DNA of 64,000 bases, taken from positions 1-64,000 of the forward strand of contig CAYFMT010000008.1 of NCBI GenBank assembly GCA_964344305.1, written 5' to 3'. Origin of the DNA: JABMOV01 sp964344305. GTDB taxonomy: Bacteria > Fidelibacterota > Marinisomatia > Marinisomatales > JABMOV01. Positions 1 to 8,072 of this stretch are shown here, in pieces. Both the position numbers and the translations under genes were made by a program. Position 1 is the stretch's first letter; every line of letters starts with the position of its first letter. Under the pieces are notes generated by a model. That model had not been told where the DNA came from and searched no databases. It saw only the letters and a list, made by a program, of their open reading frames with translations.

Positions 1-1962
1 CCCAAGAAAACTGTGGCTGCCTAATGCACTTTTACAGAACTTTTTGGACTTGACCGAGCGAATAATATTGCCATAAAAACCGGTTATTGCTTTATAGTCA
101 GTTGGAAGGAAGTGGGTTTGTGAAATTCGCATTTCTCGTTCATAATACAATCTTCCATACTTTTCGTAGGCAAACCGTCTATATTCATGTCCAAAAATCT
201 TATTGTCTACATTCTCTGGCATGTGACTAACGATATAGTCAGGTGGCAGTTTTAAGATATAGTTCTCTTTATGAAACCGTGTATAGTTGTAATCAATTGG
301 AAACGTTCTATTTTCCAGGGTGAATCTATTCTCTGACTCTTTTAGAACATGAGTAATAGGAATATGAATCTCTTCGCCAACGACTTGGGCATAATAAGGA
401 GCTTCATATAAAACATTAACAATTAAATTATTATCCTCGAAGACAGAGTCAATATTTGTTTGAATTGAGTCTATAGAAACGTCATTTATTTCGTCGAGTA
501 AATAATCTTTTATGAAATCTATCTTGGATTCACTGTCATCATGAAGCCGATGGTAACGCGACTGCATGTACCCTTCAAACACAAATTGAGCATGCGCATG
601 TAGTGTACCTGAATTATCGACCCTCATTGAATCAGTTTGTACCAGAATCCTATTGTTCTTGAAAGAATTTTCTGGAATATTTATTATCGATGCATACTTT
701 TTTCCCAGTAAGAGGCCATTGGAAACATTGGCCGAACTCGGTAACATGCCAAAGGGATAGTACTTAAATCTAGTATCCATGGCTATACTTTGCTTCCTAC
801 TTGGGATGTAGGCTAATAAATGATTAAAACTATCAAGACGCGGATGCCTCAAGTCCGGTATTCCATTTGTTCGAGTACTAATCAGGAGTGGATAGCTGGT
901 AATTCGAGCAGTGTTTAACAGGTTGATTAACAACAAGTTTTTCTCAATTCTAGTACCTTGACGATTTGATAGAATTTTTTTTGGACTATTTAGCCGATCT
1001 CCATATAGCACTGTAATTTTTGTCGTCTCAATACTATCACGTACAAATTCGTACAATAACTTGATTTTGTCAGTTCTTGTCCTTGCTGAACCCGTGATTC
1101 TGTCCACCGTTCGCCTTATTTCCCCGGATGATCTGTCAACAAAAGGATCGTAATATTTCATCACAAGATCATAGATGTCATCCCAGGATTCAACGAATGT
1201 TTTTTTCATCCCGGGAAAACGTATTTCAAGTAATTGGAAATTTAACCTGCACATATAATCAATAGGTGCAGTCATGTATGGCTCTTCTTTGATAGGCGGA
1301 AGATTTGAAAACGACCATGTATACTTCGCTGTACGCTTTCCATTGGGATTTAATATTTCTTCACGTAGCGGTTTAAAATCAGCCTCTGGAGAATTCGCTA
1401 GATATGTGTTATAGATTAATTCGCTAGGAAATTCTATTGAAATAGTGGATTCAACTGTTGGTATTTCGTTTTGGAAATACCAAGGTTCCAATCGAGTAAT
1501 ACGTGATGAAATAAGCCTATATTGATATTCAATTATACAGTCTTCTGTAACGCCTGGAATTGCAAATACTTTATACATCCATCCTTTAGAATCACCTTCT
1601 TCAAAAATATTTTTTTTCTCGAGTCTGACGATAGTTCCATTGCTATTTATAGCCTGTGCCTTGAGATCATATATCTTTTCATCATGCCAATATGGCACCT
1701 TTATATTTGCATATTCCTTTCCACTTTCTTTAAGAATCTGGATTCGTTTATGCCTTGAAATCGTTATAGAGAAATCAGACCGATTGAATTTATAATATGC
1801 TTTATCAAATATGACTCTTGCAGCAGATGAAGAGTCAATATCTGCTATAGGATTTGTAAATATTCCTTGAGGAAGTATTCCCCAGGCATAAGAACCATCA
1901 CTGATGTTTGAGGCACATCCACTCAATACAATTAGAGAAATAATTAAAGCTATATTCTTCAT
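1..1962 (-). CDS. DUF3857/transglutaminase-fold lipoprotein, 3' partial
   Basis: An open frame on the minus strand begins with ATG at 1962-1960 and stays open for 654 codons to the left edge, so the C-terminus is missing. The N-terminus is a lipoprotein signal with the lipobox LSGC (Cys16). The first ~300 residues resemble the DUF3857 beta-rich domain and residues ~310-420 a transglutaminase-like domain. The His-Asp part of the triad is visible (FNH, His381; MDTR, Asp396). Where this family normally has a GDCKD-type cysteine the sequence reads GTRIE (336-340), so the nucleophile is absent. It is probably a non-catalytic envelope protein. The family call is from motif memory; the reading frame is certain. 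Confidence 0.75.
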   Translation of the reverse strand, partial: MKNIALIISLIVLSGCASNISDGSYAWGILPQGIFTNPIADIDSSSAARVIFDKAYYKFNRSDFSITISRHKRIQILKESGKEYANIKVPYWHDEKIYDLKAQAINSNGTIVRLEKKNIFEEGDSKGWMYKVFAIPGVTEDCIIEYQYRLISSRITRLEPWYFQNEIPTVESTISIEFPSELIYNTYLANSPEADFKPLREEILNPNGKRTAKYTWSFSNLPPIKEEPYMTAPIDYMCRLNFQLLEIRFPGMKKTFVESWDDIYDLVMKYYDPFVDRSSGEIRRTVDRITGSARTRTDKIKLLYEFVRDSIETTKITVLYGDRLNSPKKILSNRQGTRIEKNLLLINLLNTARITSYPLLISTRTNGIPDLRHPRLDSFNHLLAYIPSRKQSIAMDTRFKYYPFGMLPSSANVSNGLLLGKKYASIINIPENSFKNNRILVQTDSMRVDNSGTLHAHAQFVFEGYMQSRYHRLHDDSESKIDFIKDYLLDEINDVSIDSIQTNIDSVFEDNNLIVNVLYEAPYYAQVVGEEIHIPITHVLKESENRFTLENRTFPIDYNYTRFHKENYILKLPPDYIVSHMPENVDNKIFGHEYRRFAYEKYGRLYYEREMRISQTHFLPTDYKAITGFYGNIIRSVKSKKFCKSALGSHSFLG

Positions 1963-2154
1963 AATTCACCTACATCACTATGATATTAAAAAGTGTATAA
2001 TAGAATTTAATTATCCTCTATTAATTTGTAAATAAATATCAATAGGAGTTGTGGTTATACTAAGAATAAGAAGGAACTTAGCGTGTTGCGCATTTGTCTA
2101 TAATTCCACTAAATTTCTTGGCTTTTTTGCAACCAAAAATTCAAAATTAAACCA

Positions 2155-2173
2155 TTGACCCGGGGCCGTAGCT
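2155..2173 (+). repeat. Duplicated 5' end of tRNA-Ala with its leader
   Basis: The 19 bases TTGACCCGGGGCCGTAGCT at 2155-2173 are repeated exactly at 2271-2289. They cover seven bases of leader plus the first twelve bases of tRNA-Ala. The rest of the tRNA is not present after the first copy, so this is a tRNA fragment, not a second gene. The two copies are 116 bp apart. Confidence 0.85.
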
Positions 2174-2183
2174 TCAATCTTCG

Positions 2184-2200
2184 TCCCGATTGTATCGGGA
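2184..2200. repeat. Perfect hairpin between the tRNA fragment and tRNA-Ala
   Basis: TCCCGAT (2184-2190), loop TGT, ATCGGGA (2194-2200) form a perfect 7-bp stem. Five-base arms CAATC and GATTG outside it extend the symmetry across an internal loop. There is no T-run, so it is not an obvious terminator. It resembles a small REP-like palindromic unit, but only one copy was noticed in this window. Confidence 0.6.
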
Positions 2201-2277
2201 ACTACGATTGACCGGCAACCTCGCTACAGGTCATAATGGGAAATGGAGTTTGAGAGATTTAGTACAATTGTTGACCC

Positions 2278-2350
<73 letters not shown>

Positions 2351-2355
2351 CAAAC

Positions 2356-2628
2356 TTGGTCGTGCTGGATGGGGAGGTAGCGGTGCCCTGTAACCTGCAA
2401 TCCGCTATAGCAGGATCGATCTCTGTAGAGAGGCATTTGCTGAGGTGGTTTTTTAATTCAAGTGGTGATGAAATTTCAGTCCATCGCAATGAGCTGATTC
2501 TGAACCCCGTCAGGCCCGGGAGGGAGCAGCGGTAGGAGGAGGTCTCATGTGCCGGTGGAATCTTGGAATGGAGCAAACTAAATTAAAGAATCATTGTCCA
2601 GAGATGTCAATCTACGGTGCACGACCAG
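2356..2628 (+). ncRNA. ffs: Signal recognition particle RNA, large bacterial form with Alu domain
   Basis: This is the RNA scaffold of the signal recognition particle, which binds Ffh and targets membrane proteins. The S-domain hallmark is at about 2509-2530: GTCAGG, a GGGA (GNRA-type) tetraloop and AGCAGC. The 5' part (about 2376-2414) matches the Alu-domain core of the Bacillus type, including the CCCTGTAACCTGCAATCCGC segment. The ends pair: TGGTCGTGC (2357-2365) with GCACGACCA (2619-2627), closing a molecule of about 270 nt. The SRP RNA-dnaX-ybaB-recR order is the same as in Bacillus subtilis. The exact transcript ends are estimated. Confidence 0.93.
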
Positions 2629-2641
2629 AACATTTATTTTC

Positions 2642-4309
2642 ATGGCATATCAGGTATTATCACTAAAATGGCGACCACAGTCCTTTGCCGATCTAGTCGG
2701 ACAGGATCATGTCACAAAAACGTTAACCAATGCTTTCAAACAGGATCGTGTTGCCCAGGGATACCTGCTCACAGGTCCTCGCGGTGTTGGAAAAACATCC
2801 ACGGCTCGGCTCATCGCAAAAGCCCTGAATTGCCAGACATCACCTGGGTCACCATGTAACTCCTGCAATAACTGTCTTGAAATAACGGATGGCAGGAACA
2901 TGGATGTGCTGGAGATTGATGGTGCATCAAATCGTGGGATAGAGGAGATCCGAAATCTCAGGGAAGTCATTAAGTATGCCCCCATGAATGCCCCATACAA
3001 GGTGTTCATTATTGACGAAGTTCACATGCTTACCACACAGGCATTTAACGCCCTCCTCAGAACACTGGAAGAACCGCCTCCCCACGGGAAGTTTATCATG
3101 GCGACAACGGATGTCCATAAAGTACCCGCCACCATTATTTCAAGATGCCAGAGATTTGATTTCAATCGAATCACCGATAAGATCATCTCTGATAGACTCT
3201 CCACCATATTGAAGGAGGAAGGAATTTCCATTGACGATGAATCTCTGGAAGCTGTAGCTCAGAAGGCGGACGGCAGCATGCGAGATGGATTGAGCCTGCT
3301 GGACCAAATTATTGCCTTCTCAGAAGACTCCATCACCATTGATGCCATATCAGAGATTATTGGACTTATTCCATCAGAATTGTATTTCACGATCACTGAA
3401 GCCTTGATACAAAAAGATACCATATCTGCTATTGAGCAAGCAAAAGCCATCAAGAAAACCGGAATGCCAGTAAGCGAAGTGGCCATTGGTTTAAACCAGC
3501 ATCTACGAAATCTGATGTACAGCAAAGTGGATGGGGGAGAAGAACTACTGACATGTGGTGATGATTTAAAGGATCGATACATTTCCCATGGTAAAGATTG
3601 GACAAAAGAGGATCTCCTCCGTCTCAGCGATCAGGTGTCTCGGCTGGAAGTAGAGTCAAAAAGAGCCTCTCACCCATATATCATGCTGGAACTGGTACTT
3701 CTGAAACTATTGGAATACGAATCCGTCACATCCCTGGAATCCATCCTGTCTGGAAAAACCCCACTCGCGAAACCGGTAAAACCCCAAAGAAAAGCTGAAC
3801 GACAGGTGAAAAAGGCAACAGTAAATAAACCACCTGTAATTCCTTCTACTGAGAAAAAACCTCCGGTAAAAAATGAAAAACCTTCTGAAGTGGTGAAAAC
3901 ACAGGTCGAGAAAGATGACACGGATGCAAAGAGTGTATTGGTGGATATTGGAAAAAAGTGGCCTGAAATCGTTGAAAAAATATCATTGAAAAAAGCATCT
4001 ATTTCCGCATTGATAGAACACTGTTTTTTTCAGGGAACTGAAGGGTCCATTGTTCATATTTCAGTGCAGGACATTCCGAAATTCAATGTAAAGATCATTG
4101 AACAGAATAGGGATGTTATTGAAAGCGTTATTAAAGAAATATCAGGACAGTCACTTGGAGCCCGCTTTCACTGGGTAGAACCAGGTGAATCAAAAGCAGG
4201 AGATGGGGAGCCAAAACCATTAAAAAATGAATTGGCACAGAAGGAAAATCCTCAGGGCGATGCCGTGTCAAAAATTATAGAATTATTCGATGGTGAAATC
4301 ATCAGATAG
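2642..4309 (+). CDS. dnaX: DNA polymerase III subunits tau/gamma
   Basis: Clamp-loader ATPase that drives loading of the beta clamp at the replication fork. From ATG 2642 it has 555 residues. It shows Walker A GPRGVGKT (45-52), the zinc cysteines C64/C72/C75/C78, Walker B VFIIDEVHML (121-130) and the SRC arginine-finger motif. A Lys/Pro-rich linker (~385-430) precedes a C-terminal domain. An upstream TTG at 2594 is open in the same frame but lies inside the SRP RNA and precedes no family homology, so the start at MAYQVLSLKW is preferred. The slippery heptamer in the linker predicts a short gamma form of about 441 residues. First protein gene of the long operon. Confidence 0.96.
   Translation: MAYQVLSLKWRPQSFADLVGQDHVTKTLTNAFKQDRVAQGYLLTGPRGVGKTSTARLIAKALNCQTSPGSPCNSCNNCLEITDGRNMDVLEIDGASNRGIEEIRNLREVIKYAPMNAPYKVFIIDEVHMLTTQAFNALLRTLEEPPPHGKFIMATTDVHKVPATIISRCQRFDFNRITDKIISDRLSTILKEEGISIDDESLEAVAQKADGSMRDGLSLLDQIIAFSEDSITIDAISEIIGLIPSELYFTITEALIQKDTISAIEQAKAIKKTGMPVSEVAIGLNQHLRNLMYSKVDGGEELLTCGDDLKDRYISHGKDWTKEDLLRLSDQVSRLEVESKRASHPYIMLELVLLKLLEYESVTSLESILSGKTPLAKPVKPQRKAERQVKKATVNKPPVIPSTEKKPPVKNEKPSEVVKTQVEKDDTDAKSVLVDIGKKWPEIVEKISLKKASISALIEHCFFQGTEGSIVHISVQDIPKFNVKIIEQNRDVIESVIKEISGQSLGARFHWVEPGESKAGDGEPKPLKNELAQKENPQGDAVSKIIELFDGEIIR
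3952..3966 (+). promoter_or_regulatory. Probable programmed -1 ribosomal frameshift site in dnaX
   Basis: The heptamer A AAA AAG (3952-3958) lies in the zero frame over Lys438-Lys439. It is the same heptamer used in Escherichia coli dnaX. After a -1 slip the ribosome reads AAA AAA GTG GCC TGA, stopping at 3964-3966. A purine-rich GGTGGA (3940-3945) lies 6 nt upstream and could act as the stimulating Shine-Dalgarno-like element. I see no strong downstream stem-loop, which makes efficiency uncertain. Confidence 0.72.
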
Positions 4310-4317
4310 GAGTTACG

Positions 4318-4644
4318 ATGTTTAATAAAGGCAACATGGCCAACATGCTGAAACAGGCACAGGAAATGCAGCGAAAAATTCAGGATGTCCAATCCGAACT
4401 GGAAGACATGATCGTGGAAGGCAATGCAGGTGGTGGCATGGTAAACGTTACCATCAATGGAAAAATGGAAGTTCTTGAGTTATCCATTGCGGACGAGGCC
4501 ATGAATGAAGACAAAGAATTATTGGAAGATTTGATTATTTCCGCAGTGAACAGTGCCATCAGTAAATCCCAGGATGAATCCCAGAACAGAATGAATTCCG
4601 TCACGGGGAACATGCTGGGTGGATTAAAAATGCCGGGGATGTAG
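4318..4644 (+). CDS. ybaB: YbaB/EbfC family nucleoid-associated protein
   Basis: A small (108 aa) DNA-binding dimer of the YbaB/EbfC family, which coats DNA and is nearly always encoded between dnaX and recR. The N-terminal helix with MANMLKQAQEMQRKIQ, the central GGMVNVTINGKMEVLELSI strand region and the C-terminal Gly/Met-rich tail are typical. It starts at ATG 4318 behind AGGAGTTACG, 8 nt after the dnaX stop, and ends directly against recR. It is part of the DNA replication/repair operon. Confidence 0.94.
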   Translation: MFNKGNMANMLKQAQEMQRKIQDVQSELEDMIVEGNAGGGMVNVTINGKMEVLELSIADEAMNEDKELLEDLIISAVNSAISKSQDESQNRMNSVTGNMLGGLKMPGM

Positions 4645-5238
4645 GTGAGCCAATACCCTGAAACAGTTCAACGACTCATTGAGCGTTTTTCCACTTTCCC
4701 CGGAATTGGACGTAAAACTGCTCAACGACTGGCAATGCATGTATTAATGTCCTCCAACGAGGATGCAGCAGAAACGGCGAAAGCCATTCTGGATGTAAAA
4801 GCTCAGATTCTTTTCTGCTCAAACTGTGGGGGTATCACAGAGATGGATCCCTGTCATATCTGCATAGACCCGAAGCGACTTCAGGATGTGATCTGTATTG
4901 TTGAAAATCCATCAGATGTTTTTTCTTTTGAAAAAACAAATACATTTCGTGGACTATATCATGTTTTAGGAGGTGTACTATCACCGCTCGATGGCATAGG
5001 TCCGGAAGATTTGAACATTGATAGTTTAATGCAGCGATTGACACCGGGAATGGAAGTGGTTCTCGCCACAAATCCCAGTGTAGAGGGTGATACAACTGCG
5101 TTATATTTAAGCAGGCTTTTGAAGGATAAAAATATCCGTGTGAGCAGGTTAGCCAGAGGGTTACCAGTAGGCAGCGATCTGGAATACACCGATGTGGCTA
5201 CATTAACACGAGCATTGGAAGGGAGAACAGAATTATAA
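4645..5238 (+). CDS. recR: Recombination mediator protein RecR
   Basis: RecR works with RecO/RecF to load RecA on gapped DNA. Its 197 residues match the family length. It shows the N-terminal helix-hairpin-helix (LIERFSTFPGIGRKTAQRLA), a four-cysteine zinc finger (CSNCGG...CHIC) and a Toprim domain starting IVENPSDV. The GTG start at 4645 directly follows the ybaB stop. The tail of the gene contains the ribosome-binding site for pgsA (GGAAGGGAG, 5218-5226). Confidence 0.95.
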   Translation: MSQYPETVQRLIERFSTFPGIGRKTAQRLAMHVLMSSNEDAAETAKAILDVKAQILFCSNCGGITEMDPCHICIDPKRLQDVICIVENPSDVFSFEKTNTFRGLYHVLGGVLSPLDGIGPEDLNIDSLMQRLTPGMEVVLATNPSVEGDTTALYLSRLLKDKNIRVSRLARGLPVGSDLEYTDVATLTRALEGRTEL

Positions 5239-5822
5239 CCATCCCAAATATTTTGACCGTTTTTCGGATTTTACTTACACCGGTTTTTATCATTTGCCTG
5301 TTTTATGACCACCCAATGGCAAAAACCTGGGCTTTAATCATATTTATTATCGCTTCCATAACAGATGCGTATGATGGATATTTTGCAAGAAAATATGATC
5401 AAATTACTCCCCAGGGGATGTTCCTTGATCCTCTGGCAGATAAAATCCTGGTATCTTCAGCTTTTATCTCATTTGCCGTCATTGGACTGGTAGAATACTG
5501 GATGGTGGCGCTCATTCTTTTCCGTGATCTATTTGTAACAGGTCTTCGTATGGCCATGCGGCACAAAGGATTAAAAATGATCACCAGCAATATTGCCAAG
5601 GCAAAAACAGCCACACAGATTTTTATCATAGGGTTTATCCTGACTTACATTGGATTAAAAGGATTGAAAATTGGTCTTTTAGTCCCAGTAATGAATGGTA
5701 TTAGGGACTTTAACCTGATTTATTATTTAACGCTTCTTGTTACCCTTTTTACTGTATACACAGGGTTTTCATACCTGAATGACAATCAGCAGGTCATTAA
5801 AAAATTCTTCCAAAATTCGTGA
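5232..5822 (+). CDS. pgsA: CDP-diacylglycerol-glycerol-3-phosphate 3-phosphatidyltransferase
   Basis: Integral membrane enzyme making phosphatidylglycerophosphate from CDP-diacylglycerol. The CDP-alcohol phosphotransferase signature DxxDGxxAR...GxxxDxxxD is complete (DAYDGYFARKYD...GMFLDPLADK), with hydrophobic segments on both sides. The usual first residues of PgsA (xTIPNILTVFRILL) are encoded upstream of the first conventional start (TTG 5253). In this frame the only codons in the right place are ATT 5232 or ATA 5235, six to nine bases after GGAAGGGAG. I therefore place the start at ATT 5232, overlapping the recR stop; TTG 5253 would remove the conserved IPN motif. Product and end are secure, the start is inferred. 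Confidence 0.9.
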   Translation: MITIPNILTVFRILLTPVFIICLFYDHPMAKTWALIIFIIASITDAYDGYFARKYDQITPQGMFLDPLADKILVSSAFISFAVIGLVEYWMVALILFRDLFVTGLRMAMRHKGLKMITSNIAKAKTATQIFIIGFILTYIGLKGLKIGLLVPVMNGIRDFNLIYYLTLLVTLFTVYTGFSYLNDNQQVIKKFFQNS

Positions 5823-6274
5823 AACCGATCGGACTTAAGCAAATAATCGCATCTGCGGGGTTTGCGGGCTATTTGCCCGGTGCCCCTGGAACCTGGGGAA
5901 GCCTGGTTGCGGTGATTGTATGGTTTGGACTTCAATACATAGTTTCACCACTGATAATAATGGGATTAACAATTATTCTATTTTTCGTTGGCGTCTGGGT
6001 CTCAGCAAAACTTTCCAAGCACGACGAAGAAGAGGATCCATCCTATATCGTAATTGATGAATGGGTGGGCCAATGGATACCCCTTTGGTTTATTCCCATC
6101 CAGCCTGTATATATCTTATTGGCATTTGGGCTATTCAGGGCATTTGATATTGCAAAACCATGGCCAATTCGCATCTTCGATGAGATGTCAGGTGGGTGGG
6201 GGATCATGCTGGATGATATTGCTGCAGGAGTCTACGCACTTATAATCCTTGAAGGAATACAGTTTATTGTATGA
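5819..6274 (+). CDS. pgpA: Phosphatidylglycerophosphatase A
   Basis: Membrane phosphatase that dephosphorylates phosphatidylglycerophosphate to phosphatidylglycerol, the step after PgsA. The 151 residues show the family motifs GAPGTWGSL near the start, DEWVGQW in the middle and MLDDIAAGVYA near the end, with hydrophobic helices between. GTG 5819 overlaps the pgsA stop by four bases, so the two lipid genes are translationally coupled. Its own stop overlaps the cinA start. Confidence 0.93.
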   Translation: MKPIGLKQIIASAGFAGYLPGAPGTWGSLVAVIVWFGLQYIVSPLIIMGLTIILFFVGVWVSAKLSKHDEEEDPSYIVIDEWVGQWIPLWFIPIQPVYILLAFGLFRAFDIAKPWPIRIFDEMSGGWGIMLDDIAAGVYALIILEGIQFIV

Positions 6275-7485
6275 AGGTTGCATTGATAACCATTGGGAAT
6301 GAATTGTTATCCGGGATGACCGTTGACACAAATGCCGCTTGGATCGGCAGGGAATTGCACTCCATCGGTCTCCAGGTTGTGACCCATATAACCATTCCCG
6401 ATGATCATGATAGGATTGTCTCTGCATTAAACAATCAATCAAAAAATCATGACGTGGTGATTACCACCGGTGGACTTGGTCCCACACACGATGACATCAC
6501 ACCCAAAGCAATTTTTGATTATTTCGATACATCAGTTTCATTTGATGAAAAATACTGGACCTATTTAAAACAACGATTTAAAAGAGCAGGGATTGATATA
6601 CCTGATATAAATCGAAACCAGGCATTTCTGCCGGATAAGGGAAAGGTAATACCAAATCCTGTGGGTTCAGCACGAGGGCTGCATTTTCAAGAAGATGATG
6701 TACATTTCTTTTCGACTCCCGGCGTTCCAGCAGAGATGAAAGGCATGATGAAGGAGACAATTCTCCCATTTCTGTCTGACAGATCAGGAGCCGATATTCA
6801 TTCCATTATTATACGTACTACCGGAATGCCTGAATCAGGTTTAGCAGAAAAACTGGATCCCATCATTCATGAGCATCAGGACTGTGTATTCGCGTTCTAC
6901 CCAAACTACCTGGAAGTAAACATAAGAATAACGTCTGAAAATCGTTCCTGTATAGAGGCAGCTTCAAAAGACATAAAATCATCACTGGGAAATATGGTTT
7001 TTGGATCAGAAAACGACACACTGGAATCAACGGTAGGATCCCTTCTCAAAGAAAAAAACCTGACCATTGCCACCGCAGAATCCTGTACAGGTGGATTGAT
7101 CGGACACAGGCTCACTGATGTTCCTGGAAGTTCGGACTATTACCTTGGAGGTATTGTATCTTACAGCAATGTAGCAAAGATGGACCTTCTGAAGGTGTCG
7201 TCATCCGTTTTGGATTCAGATGGAGCAGTGAGTGAATCCACTGCTAGACAGATGGCTGAAGGTGTGCAACAAAGATTTGGAGCAGATATTGGTATTTCAG
7301 TTACTGGCATTGCAGGTCCCGGCGGTGGAACCGAGGAAAAACCTATTGGAACAGTTTATTTTGGCTTAGCGATCGGTGAAAAGACAATCGTGAAACACAA
7401 AGTGTTCGGGAAAAATCGAAAACGGAATAAACTGAGAAGTAGCCAGTTTGCATTAAACATGATTAGACTTGCCTTAGATGAATAA
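6271..7485 (+). CDS. cinA: CinA family protein (nicotinamide-nucleotide amidohydrolase)
   Basis: Two-domain CinA of 404 residues. The N-terminal molybdopterin-binding-like (COG1058) domain carries GNELLSGMTVDTNA and TTGGLGPTHDDIT. The C-terminal PncC-type amidase domain (~245-400) carries AESCTGGLIGHRL, GGIVSYSN and TGIAGPGGGTEEKPIG. The C-terminal domain deamidates nicotinamide mononucleotide in NAD recycling; the N-terminal domain acts as an ADP-ribose pyrophosphatase in characterised members. It overlaps pgpA by four bases and is followed by thpR and recA, a grouping also known from Deinococcus and linked to recA co-expression. Confidence 0.93.
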   Translation: MKVALITIGNELLSGMTVDTNAAWIGRELHSIGLQVVTHITIPDDHDRIVSALNNQSKNHDVVITTGGLGPTHDDITPKAIFDYFDTSVSFDEKYWTYLKQRFKRAGIDIPDINRNQAFLPDKGKVIPNPVGSARGLHFQEDDVHFFSTPGVPAEMKGMMKETILPFLSDRSGADIHSIIIRTTGMPESGLAEKLDPIIHEHQDCVFAFYPNYLEVNIRITSENRSCIEAASKDIKSSLGNMVFGSENDTLESTVGSLLKEKNLTIATAESCTGGLIGHRLTDVPGSSDYYLGGIVSYSNVAKMDLLKVSSSVLDSDGAVSESTARQMAEGVQQRFGADIGISVTGIAGPGGGTEEKPIGTVYFGLAIGEKTIVKHKVFGKNRKRNKLRSSQFALNMIRLALDE

Positions 7486-8050
7486 TAGATTATTACGCAC
7501 ATTCGTTTCCGTGACAGTACCCAATGCACTATTAGCCACAAGGGATATGTTAAAAACTACCATCCAGCATAAGAAGGATAATCTTAAATGGGTGAAAGAT
7601 GGGCAGGTTCACTTAACATTGAAATTCATTGGTCATACACCGCCGGATGGTGTCGATGATATTCATCATGTGCTACATGATATATCCACAGCTTTTTCTC
7701 CTATGGAGTTTGAAATAGCGGGTACGGGTTGTTTTCCGGTACCAACCAGACCCAGGGTATTATGGACTGGGATATCAGGTGATACCGAGCCCTTAACGAA
7801 CCTCGTCACAACCATCAATGAAAAGCTGGACCCGTTGGGCTATCCAAAAGAAAAGAATACATTTATACCTCACATTACACTTGCAAGAATTAAGTATCCA
7901 CCAAAACTAACACCGGATATTTCAGGTTTTCTACAAACATCTTTTCATCCTATTCCATTTCATATAAAACGCTTCAGTCTAATGAGTAGTGAGCTTACAC
8001 CATCTGGAGCGATTTATCGTCAATTACATGAATACACTTTAAACGAATAG
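7478..8050 (+). CDS. thpR: RNA 2',3'-cyclic phosphodiesterase (LigT/ThpR)
   Basis: A 2H-phosphoesterase of 190 residues that opens 2',3'-cyclic phosphates on RNA ends. The two HxTx motifs are intact: HLTLKFIG near residue 43 and HITLARIK near residue 134. It overlaps the end of cinA by eight bases and lies 22 bases before recA. The physiological substrate in such operons is unknown; RNA end processing alongside recombination is an inference from position. Confidence 0.92.
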   Translation: MNNRLLRTFVSVTVPNALLATRDMLKTTIQHKKDNLKWVKDGQVHLTLKFIGHTPPDGVDDIHHVLHDISTAFSPMEFEIAGTGCFPVPTRPRVLWTGISGDTEPLTNLVTTINEKLDPLGYPKEKNTFIPHITLARIKYPPKLTPDISGFLQTSFHPIPFHIKRFSLMSSELTPSGAIYRQLHEYTLNE

Positions 8051-8072
8051 GATCACAACCAAGGAGAACGAC

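Larger units (their letters stand above)
1963..2277. other. Intergenic region with tRNA fragment and hairpin
   Basis: This gene-free stretch lies between the divergent lipoprotein gene and tRNA-Ala. Its left part is AT-rich and should hold the lipoprotein promoter, but I could not pick a convincing one. Its right part holds a copy of the tRNA 5' end (2155-2173) and a perfect hairpin (2184-2200), listed separately. No credible protein-coding frame is seen. Confidence 0.6.

Noticed and set aside
1522..1758. Plus-strand frame antisense to the lipoprotein gene
   Set aside because: It is a shadow of the minus-strand DUF3857 gene, which has a lipobox and coherent domain pattern.
2594..2641. Upstream TTG start for dnaX
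   Set aside because: It lies within the SRP RNA, and DnaX homology begins at MAYQVLSLKW (2642).
3976..4010. Further A-runs in dnaX as frameshift sites
   Set aside because: Their phase does not give X XXY YYZ with two slippery lysine or lysine-like codons followed by a near stop; only 3952-3958 fits.
8051..8072. LexA/SOS operator before recA
   Set aside because: The 22-bp spacer contains only the ribosome-binding site; no palindrome was found.
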